This document shows, in pieces, positions 5,700-10,728 of a stretch of DNA of 12,236 nt; within the stretch, counting starts at the first letter, position 1; each line of letters opens with the position of its first letter. The stretch is from an uncultured Campylobacter sp. GTDB lineage: Bacteria; Campylobacterota; Campylobacteria; Campylobacterales; Campylobacteraceae. The DNA lies in contig NZ_CALKTS010000104.1 of NCBI RefSeq assembly GCF_937997595.1, positions 1 through 12,236 of the forward strand, in the 5' to 3' direction. A program made the position numbers and the translations under genes. The notes under the pieces are model-generated. The model saw nothing but the letters and a program-made list of their open reading frames with translations, searched no databases and had not been told where the DNA came from.

Positions 5700-7194
5700 A
5701 CTAAGCTTCGGTATATCTTACGCAAGCGCGATAATTTCGGGTGAGCCGGCGAAGTTTTATAAAAACCTCGCCGCTTGCTCGGACGGAATTTCCGAAGTAA
5801 GCTTAGACGGAAATTCCGATCTCTTTTGCGATACGGATCAAAATTTTACGTATGATTTCACGGCAAATTCTACGCAAGATTTTACAGATATTCCGGACTG
5901 CAAGCAGAATTCTATAAATCCCGCAAATTTTGCGGCTTGCGAGAATAACGAAAAAGCGGGGTGCAACCTTGCTACAGAAGATTTTGATGAAAAATCTACC
6001 GAGCTCGGCTCGCAGCGGGGATTAAAACAAGAAGCGGATACGTCTAAATTTAGCTCCGCGCGCGCTTTTGATTGCAACTCCGAAGAGGCGGCGGAGCTTT
6101 ATAAAAATTTCGCCGCGCGTGAGGGCGAGGCTTTACAAAATAGCCCCGTAGAAAATTTAAAAATTTCTGCCCACGCCCGCTTAAAAGATGGAATTTTAGC
6201 ACTCGAAGCTTTAAAGAAAAAGCCGGCTCTTGAGCATATTCCGCCGTTGCAGCGCCGCCGTTTGGGGCTCGGGGCGAAACTTTGCATCTCGCTTTTAGGC
6301 GAAATTTCTCAAAACGCGCCGCAGAGCTTAGCTGAGAAAGGCTCTTTAAATTCCGCGCCGCAAAATTTAGATACGAGCGAAAATCGTACTGCTGCGCAAA
6401 ACCCGCCGCCGCAGGATTTCACAAATGAAAATTCTTTAAATTCCGCGAGGCAGAATTCCAAAACAAACGAAAGCTCGGGAGCCTGCGATCATGCGATGCA
6501 AAGTTCCGCGACGCAGCGCGAAGGGATGCCGCTCGTTTTTTGCTCGCGCTTGGGAGAAATCAACCGCTGTTTTAGCCTGCTCGGCTCGATGGAGGAAAGC
6601 GTCTCGCCTTCGAGCTTTTGCGTCAGCGTACTCAACGCGATCGCGGCGCAAAATGCTATTTTTACGCAAAATCACGCCGAAATTTCGACGATCTCTGCGG
6701 CGTGTGCGCTTGAAAACGGCGCAATAATCGCCACCGCGAGGCTGAAAGAAAGCGCGGAAAATTCCGGCTCCGCGCAGGACGCGAACGAAGATGATAAAAA
6801 CGATGCATGCAAATCAAATAACGATAAAATCGCCCTGCTCTGCTATTTTGAAGAGGCAAATAACGACTATCTGAAGCGCTGCGACTTCGCCTGCGCCCTA
6901 CTTTTGGTGCTTCAGCGCGGAGATGACGTGCAGATCGAAATCTCTCCGCACGTTGCGGACGCGACGACACAGAGCCTAGAGGCACAAAATCCGAAGCCGC
7001 GAGCCGAGAATGAAATTTTACGAAGCTTTAAAAAAGGCGGCGAGATCCCGCTAGATACCGCGGTGGAATTTTTGGCCAAAATCCTCTCCGGCAAGCGCGA
7101 ATGGCGCAGTAGCGATGGGGTTTTGGACTATCTTTGGCGCGTCAAAGATCCCGCCAAAATCGCAGCTTTTTTAAGGCAAAATCGTGAGCGTTAA
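5689..7194 (+). CDS. apeC: Ketosynthase-like chain length factor, ApeC-like, doubled in size by repeats
   Basis: This 501-residue protein matches the short ketosynthase N-domain-like family (PF13723 type) that pairs with ApeO as a chain length factor. Recognisable core blocks are FGISYASAIISG (7-18), LEHIPPLQRRRLGLGAKLC (181-199), the PLVFCSRLGEINR segment (281-293) and SPSSFCVSVLNAIAAQNA (306-323). No SAC-type active-site cysteine is present, as expected for a non-catalytic partner. Relatives are about 240-250 residues; the excess is low-complexity sequence at about 30-160, 206-275 and 355-378, and probably 425-445. The start is TTG at 5689, five bases after AAGAGG (5678-5683), and places the conserved N-terminus correctly. 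The frame stays open across more than 700 added bases, so the insertions are probably translated. It overlaps its neighbours by 11 bases on both sides. Confidence 0.82.
   Translation: MQNKLSFGISYASAIISGEPAKFYKNLAACSDGISEVSLDGNSDLFCDTDQNFTYDFTANSTQDFTDIPDCKQNSINPANFAACENNEKAGCNLATEDFDEKSTELGSQRGLKQEADTSKFSSARAFDCNSEEAAELYKNFAAREGEALQNSPVENLKISAHARLKDGILALEALKKKPALEHIPPLQRRRLGLGAKLCISLLGEISQNAPQSLAEKGSLNSAPQNLDTSENRTAAQNPPPQDFTNENSLNSARQNSKTNESSGACDHAMQSSATQREGMPLVFCSRLGEINRCFSLLGSMEESVSPSSFCVSVLNAIAAQNAIFTQNHAEISTISAACALENGAIIATARLKESAENSGSAQDANEDDKNDACKSNNDKIALLCYFEEANNDYLKRCDFACALLLVLQRGDDVQIEISPHVADATTQSLEAQNPKPRAENEILRSFKKGGEIPLDTAVEFLAKILSGKREWRSSDGVLDYLWRVKDPAKIAAFLRQNRER
5782..5901 (+). 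repeat. Octapeptide (24-base) periodic array in the chain length factor
   Basis: Asp codons recur every eight residues at D32, D40, D48, D56 and D64, opening five consecutive 24-base units: DGISEVSL, DGNSDLFC, DTDQNFTY, DFTANSTQ, DFTDIPDC. The first two units begin with GACGGAATTTCCGA and GACGGAAATTCCGA; their 11-base cores (5784-5794 and 5808-5818) are also exact reverse complements of each other. The period equals that of the array in the first ketosynthase, although the residues differ. Confidence 0.75.
6343..6447 (+). repeat. 90-base (30-codon) direct repeat in the chain length factor
   Basis: TCTTTAAATTCCGCG is exact at 6343-6357 and 6433-6447, 90 bases apart and in the same reading phase. 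The protein similarity runs further: SLNSAPQNLDTSEN versus SLNSARQNSKTNES. The repeat lies in the second low-complexity insertion, between the LQRRRLGLGAK block and the SRLGEI block. Confidence 0.75.
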
Positions 7195-8197
7195 AATAGC
7201 AAAATTTCATCGCATGAGCAAGCGCGGCGAGGCGAGCAAATTTGATCAAAATTCCAGGCTACGCGGAGCCGCAAAAGCCCGAACGACGAACTTTAAATTT
7301 AGCCGCTCCGCCAAATGTAGATATGGTGAAGGTTTTAAATTTAGCCGCGTTATCGAATATGAGCTCAGCCAAACGGCGCATCTTAAAAGCACGCCGAAAG
7401 GGCGCGCGCCGTGCGCCCCCAAATCGCGTTGCAGTGAGGCGCGCTACGAAAATACGCCGCCGAGGCATACGCAACGAACCCAAAAAAATCCGCCTAAACG
7501 CTGCGAGCTGCGAGCCATAAAAATTTTACCGCAGCGGCGCGCGGAAGACACCGCAAAATTCCGCTATAAAGACAGACGCGGCGAGCTGAAATGCCACGCG
7601 CAGCAGGCTGTAAATTTTATAAATTTAGCAGAGCAAAGTTTGCGCTACGGGTTTAAATTTAGCCGCGCGATGAACCGAATAGCCGCTCAGGTAAGATGCG
7701 CACGACAAAGCGTTGCGATGAATTTTAAATTTAACTGCGCCGCGAGCTATAAATTTAATCAAACGATGCATCATATAGCGGCGCCAAAGCAGCATATATG
7801 GCGCTTCGCAGAAATTCCATCGCAATGGCACGCACGACGAAGCATGCGGCAAGCCGCAGAAATTTCACCGAGGCAATGCGCACGGCAAACGGCAAGAATT
7901 CTACAAAATCGCAGTTTACCGCGCGCCGCAAAAATTTTATTGCCTCGGTATATACGCGGCGTCGAGATCGTCAGAGCTTCTGCTCAGACCATAAAAGCTC
8001 TATTGCCTCGACACATGCCGCAAGCCGAAATATCGCGCACAGAAAACCGCAAAAACTCCGCTGCGATGCGACGAGCGGCAAGCCGTAGAAATTTTATCGG
8101 GGCTGCCCGCATGACGAGCCATCAAATCCCCGCCGAAAGCCGCAAAATCTCCAACGAGAACCGCGAAATCCCCGCCGAAAGAGGCGCCGAGCGATGA
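7184..8197 (+). CDS. Unrecognised Arg-rich, low-complexity reading frame
   Basis: I do not recognise this 337-residue frame. It is rich in Arg, Ala and Lys, has no hydrophobic core, signal peptide, membrane segment or known motif, and carries the phased repeats listed separately. For translation: the GTG at 7184 follows AAGG (7173-7176) and overlaps the previous gene by 11 bases, the TGA forms an ATGA overlap with the acyltransferase start, and the frame is open for more than 1 kb. Against it: composition and codon use unlike the neighbouring enzymes, and one repeat (amino acids AASRRNF) that appears in another frame near 7850 but in this frame near 8070, suggesting DNA-level duplication. It could be a fast-evolving translated filler, a degenerate gene, or expanded repeat DNA kept open by coupling. 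Certainty that it makes a functional protein is low. Confidence 0.4.
   Translation: MSVKIAKFHRMSKRGEASKFDQNSRLRGAAKARTTNFKFSRSAKCRYGEGFKFSRVIEYELSQTAHLKSTPKGRAPCAPKSRCSEARYENTPPRHTQRTQKNPPKRCELRAIKILPQRRAEDTAKFRYKDRRGELKCHAQQAVNFINLAEQSLRYGFKFSRAMNRIAAQVRCARQSVAMNFKFNCAASYKFNQTMHHIAAPKQHIWRFAEIPSQWHARRSMRQAAEISPRQCARQTARILQNRSLPRAAKILLPRYIRGVEIVRASAQTIKALLPRHMPQAEISRTENRKNSAAMRRAASRRNFIGAARMTSHQIPAESRKISNENREIPAERGAER
7292..7737 (+). repeat. Four phased copies of a TTTAAATTTAGCCGCG-type repeat
   Basis: Copies lie at 7292-7305 (14 bases), 7334-7349 and 7652-7667 (16 bases, identical), with a diverged copy starting at 7724. Spacings are 42, 318 and 72 bases, all multiples of three. All four are therefore read in one phase, giving (N/G)FKFSR three times and NFKFN once. 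The word also occurs in shorter form directly after the second carrier protein (9481-9492), outside any gene. Confidence 0.75.
8124..8181 (+). repeat. Two 16-base direct repeats, 42 bases apart, before the acyltransferase
   Basis: AAATCCCCGCCGAAAG is exact at 8124-8139 and 8166-8181. The 42-base spacing keeps the phase of the 337-residue frame and encodes IPAES and IPAER. The second copy includes the GAGG that may serve as the acyltransferase ribosome-binding site. The spacing equals that of the repeat pair at 1744-1801. Confidence 0.75.
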
Positions 8198-8949
8198 AAC
8201 AGACAGATCCGCTAAGGCGCAAGCTCAAACAGATCGGCATCGCGTTATCCTTCGCAAGCTTCGGCGCGCTGTGTATGATGGGCAACCTACTCTTCCTCCC
8301 AGTAGCGCTGCTGCGGCTAAACCGCATAGAGGTCGTACGAAATTTCGTGCGCGATTTTATAATGATCTCGTGGCGCATATTTTTGCTGCTAGCGCGACTT
8401 TACGGCAGCATCGGCGTAAGCTGGCGCTGCAAGCTCCCGCCTAGCGGTACTCTCATCATCGCAAACCACCCTAGCTTGCTTGACGTGGTGATCTTTTTAG
8501 CTCACGTGCGGCGCGCAAATTGCGTAGTCAAGGAAAGTCTGTGCAAAAATCCCTTCCTCTCCGCCGCCATCGCAGCCGCGGGCTACATCCCAAACACCGG
8601 CTCGGAAGCGATGATAGATGCGTGCCGCAGCGCCCTTGCGCAAGGAGAAAGCCTAATCATCTTCCCCGAGGGCACGCGCACCGCGGATCGCATCGCCATG
8701 CACAAAGCGGCGTTTTACATCGCGATAAATTTCGCAAAAAACATAAACTGCGTCGCGATAAAAATGGATCCTAAAAGCCTAAAAAAAGGACAAGTATGGT
8801 ACGATACGCCCGAGGTTCGGATGAAGTACAGCCTCTACGAGCTGTGCGCGCTGGATCTAACGGGCTTTGAGCCGGATCGCCCAAACCCGATCCGAGTGCG
8901 CAAACTCTATGAAAAAATATCAAATCTATATGAAAAGGAGAATCTGTGA
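8194..8949 (+). CDS. Lysophospholipid acyltransferase-like protein (PlsC family, ApeD position)
   Basis: A 251-residue LPLAT-family acyltransferase. The catalytic NHPSLLD motif places His92 and Asp97 in the H(X4)D arrangement; a downstream IIFPEGTR block (155-162) binds the acceptor phosphate in relatives, and KESLCKNPF (113-121) matches the intermediate motif. A hydrophobic segment at about residues 13-40 suggests membrane association on the cytoplasmic side. In aryl polyene clusters such an enzyme sits just before the two carrier proteins and probably builds or attaches the lipid part of the product; the acceptor is not visible in the sequence. The ATG at 8194 follows AAAGAGG (8178-8184) at a rather long distance and overlaps the preceding stop; the end overlaps the first carrier protein by four bases. 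No repeat expansion is seen. Confidence 0.88.
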   Translation: MKQTDPLRRKLKQIGIALSFASFGALCMMGNLLFLPVALLRLNRIEVVRNFVRDFIMISWRIFLLLARLYGSIGVSWRCKLPPSGTLIIANHPSLLDVVIFLAHVRRANCVVKESLCKNPFLSAAIAAAGYIPNTGSEAMIDACRSALAQGESLIIFPEGTRTADRIAMHKAAFYIAINFAKNINCVAIKMDPKSLKKGQVWYDTPEVRMKYSLYELCALDLTGFEPDRPNPIRVRKLYEKISNLYEKENL

Positions 8950-9212
8950 ACGAAGAAATTTTGGAGCTTAAGGAGCTGATCATTTCGGGGCTGAACCTCG
9001 AAGACGTAGCACCCGGCGACATAAATGACGATGAGCCGCTTTTTGGCGACGGGCTCGGGCTCGATTCGGTCGATGCGCTGGAGCTCGGGCTTTTGGTGCA
9101 GAAAAAATACGGCATCGTGCTTAACTCAAAAACCCAAAATTTAAAACAAATTTTCTCATCCGTTGCGTCTTTGGCGCAATACATCGCCGAAAATAGGAGT
9201 AAAAATGAGTAA
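8946..9212 (+). CDS. apeE: Acyl carrier protein, ApeE-like
   Basis: An 88-residue acidic carrier protein. The phosphopantetheine attachment site is Ser41 in GLGLDSVDALEL, preceded by a typical helix I and loop. It should tether the growing aryl polyene chain or its starter. The GTG start at 8946 lies in a GTGA overlap with the acyltransferase stop, five bases after a strong AAAAGGAG (8933-8940), which makes this start convincing. It overlaps the second carrier by eight bases. Two differing carriers side by side are typical of APE clusters; calling this one ApeE rather than ApeF rests on order only. Confidence 0.92.
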   Translation: MNEEILELKELIISGLNLEDVAPGDINDDEPLFGDGLGLDSVDALELGLLVQKKYGIVLNSKTQNLKQIFSSVASLAQYIAENRSKNE

Positions 9213-9483
9213 AGATGAAATTTTTGAAATTTTAAAAAAGGCGCTTGTGGAGCTTTTCGAGATCGACGAGAGCAAGGTCGTGCCTGAGGCTAAAATTTAC
9301 GAGGATCTGCAGATCGACAGCATCGACGCGATCGATCTGGTCGATTACGTCAAGAAAAACACCGGCTACAAGCTGATGCCCGATGATTTTAAAAACATCC
9401 AGACCCTTGGCGACATCGTGGATGCCGTAGCCGCAAAGCTCGATCAGGGCGCGAGCGGGGAGACTACGGACGGCGAGAGTTAA
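9205..9483 (+). CDS. apeF: Acyl carrier protein, ApeF-like
   Basis: A 92-residue acidic carrier protein with Ser39 in DLQIDSIDAIDL as the phosphopantetheine site. It differs clearly from its neighbour, with DSI instead of DSV, so the two probably serve different steps, such as starter loading versus elongation (inference). The ATG at 9205 is preferred over an upstream in-frame ATG at 9163 because TAGGAGT (9194-9200) lies five bases before it and the encoded N-terminus is that of a normal carrier protein. The last dozen residues are a Gly/Ser/Thr-rich tail. It is the last gene of the tightly coupled block; a 705-base gap follows. Confidence 0.92.
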   Translation: MSKDEIFEILKKALVELFEIDESKVVPEAKIYEDLQIDSIDAIDLVDYVKKNTGYKLMPDDFKNIQTLGDIVDAVAAKLDQGASGETTDGES

Positions 9484-9632
9484 ATTTAGCCGTGCGGCGC
9501 GACAAGATCGAGTGCGTCGCGGTTCGGTAGTTTACTTTGCGGCGGCACGGGGCAGCGGGCGAGCGGATAACATAGGCGTCGTTTATTTGACGGCGCGCGG
9601 CGAATGTTTTAATTGAAAGAGCGTGGAGAGAG

Positions 9633-9692
9633 CGGCTTTACGGGCTTAGCGCTTAGGCGGCACGGCACAAAGCCCGCTTACTCGCCGTTTTT
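9633..9692 (+). terminator. Candidate intrinsic terminator after the carrier protein genes
   Basis: An imperfect stem is formed by CGGC (9633-9636) with GCCG (9684-9687) and, inside it, CGGGCTT (9641-9647) with AAGCCCG (9670-9676). Five Ts follow at 9688-9692. The loop is long, about 22 bases, and the two stem parts are separated by an asymmetric internal loop, so this is weaker than a textbook terminator. Its place, about 150-210 bases after the last carrier gene, is plausible for the end of the main transcript. Confidence 0.35.
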
Positions 9693-9755
9693 AGGCTAGT
9701 ATGTAGAGCACTTTGCGGATCAAAATTTTAAAATTTAAATCTGCGTACCTGGGTC

Positions 9756-9821
9756 AAATTTTGAAATTTTAAAAGACGTCGTTTCTTTTGAGACCGTCGT
9801 TTTCATAAAATTTCAAAATTT
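9756..9821. repeat. Perfect 16-base inverted repeat with structured loop
   Basis: AAATTTTGAAATTTTA (9756-9771) is the exact reverse complement of TAAAATTTCAAAATTT (9806-9821). The 34-base interval can itself fold: GACG (9775-9778) pairs with CGTC (9795-9798), and GTTTC (9781-9785) pairs with GAGAC (9790-9794) with one G-U pair, leaving a TTTT loop and a two-base bulge. An AT palindrome, AAAATTTTAAAATTT, overlaps the right arm. It could be an RNA hairpin, a DNA-level element, or a product of the AT-word bias. Confidence 0.7.
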
Positions 9822-10188
9822 TAAAATTTCGGCCAAATTTAATTTAGCGGATCTGATCGCGGGCGCAGTGCCGCGAGCCAAATTAAAGCGCAGCTAAATT
9901 TTAAGATGCGGCTAGAATTTTGAGGGCGGCAGGCGCGGCTGAATTAAAATTTTATAAGCATGGCGCCCAAAACCGTGGCGCCGAGGTCAAATTTAAAGTA
10001 TCTCGGCACGGTACAAATCGCGCCGATTGCGCTACTAGCAGCAAAACCAAAAACCGCCAAGGCAAAACCAAAATCGCAGCAGCAAAAGCCTAGCCAGCCG
10101 CGGTAAAGCTAAAAACCGCTGTGACGAAGCTAAAGCTGCCGCGGTAAAAAAACCAAGCCCTTGCGGCTAAATTTAAGGATTACAGAGA

Positions 10189-10728
10189 TTGCGACGAACG
10201 ATATTTTTAAAAACAGCTACCATAATTTTAAGCGTGTTCTACCCTTTCGGCCTCTATTTTTTGCACGGCGGCGCGCGGGTCTGCTTGCTCGCGGCGATGA
10301 GCGCGCTATGGGGAGCGCGAGCCGTTTTTGAAAGTAAAGATCGAGCTATTAAGGGCGCAAGCGCGGCATTTTTTGCGCTGTGCGCCCTATTTGGCGGCGG
10401 AGCGCTCGCGTATCTGTATCCGCTCATAATAAATTTCTCGCTCGCGGCGCTTTTTGCACTCAGCCTAAGATCGACGCCTGCGATCACGCGCCTGGCGCTT
10501 TTGAAGCAGCCAGGTCTCAACGAGCACGGCCGCGCCTACACGCGCAAACTGACCGAAGTTTGGCTCGGATTTTTTGTGCTAAACGGCCTGCTTAGCGCGG
10601 CGCTGCTGCTACCGCGAGATAAAATTTATTGGAGCGTTTACTGCGGCGCGATCTCATACGTCCTCATCGGCGCGCTGATCGGCGGCGAGATGATTTTTAG
10701 GAAATTTTATGTTAAAAAATTTGATTAA
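10189..10728 (+). CDS. Integral membrane protein, COG4648-like (ApeG position)
   Basis: A 179-residue protein with about four or five hydrophobic segments, roughly at residues 8-26, 30-44, 57-95, 126-142 and 150-168. It matches the membrane protein that accompanies the ligase and carriers in aryl polyene clusters: YPLIINFSLAALFALSLRS at 76-94, GRAYTRKLTEVWLGFFVLNG at 114-133, and a C-terminal W-x-V-Y-C-G-x-I-S-Y-V-L-I-G-x-L-I-G-G-E motif. No catalytic residues are known; a role in handling lipid-linked intermediates at the inner membrane is assumed from context. The start is TTG at 10189 with AAGGA at 10175-10179, a spacing of about nine bases. It overlaps the ligase by 20 bases, so the two are co-translated. 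No repeat expansion is seen. Confidence 0.82.
   Translation: MRRTIFLKTATIILSVFYPFGLYFLHGGARVCLLAAMSALWGARAVFESKDRAIKGASAAFFALCALFGGGALAYLYPLIINFSLAALFALSLRSTPAITRLALLKQPGLNEHGRAYTRKLTEVWLGFFVLNGLLSAALLLPRDKIYWSVYCGAISYVLIGALIGGEMIFRKFYVKKFD

Larger units (their letters stand above)
9484..10188. other. 705-base gap without a convincing gene
   Basis: No protein-like frame of useful length is seen on either strand. The stretch holds a candidate terminator (9633-9692), dense AAATTT words, a 16-base inverted repeat (9756-9821), small GC hairpins (two GGCGCC at 9962-9967 and 9977-9982; GCCGAG/CTCGGC at 9980-9985 and 10002-10007) and a Lys/Ala/Pro-type repeat-rich segment at about 10036-10155, with gccgcggtaaa and gcaaaaccaaaa each occurring twice. 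It is the only large gap in the cluster. A promoter for the downstream pair probably lies here, but I cannot place it with confidence. Confidence 0.65.

Noticed and set aside
7242..7520. Alternative 92-codon frame within the Arg-rich region
   Set aside because: No ribosome-binding site and no overlap logic with neighbours; the longer GTG frame explains the interval better.
1380..9483. Housekeeping fatty acid synthesis (fab) operon
   Set aside because: Two ketosynthases, an ApeP-type dehydratase, a chain length factor, a lipoprotein, a COG4648-type protein and an AMP ligase together do not fit a primary fab operon; FabD, FabH and PlsX are absent.
9960..10106. 48-codon ATG frame rich in Lys, Ala, Pro and Gln
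   Set aside because: No ribosome-binding site before the ATG, low complexity from short repeats, and overlap with hairpin-forming sequence; probably chance.
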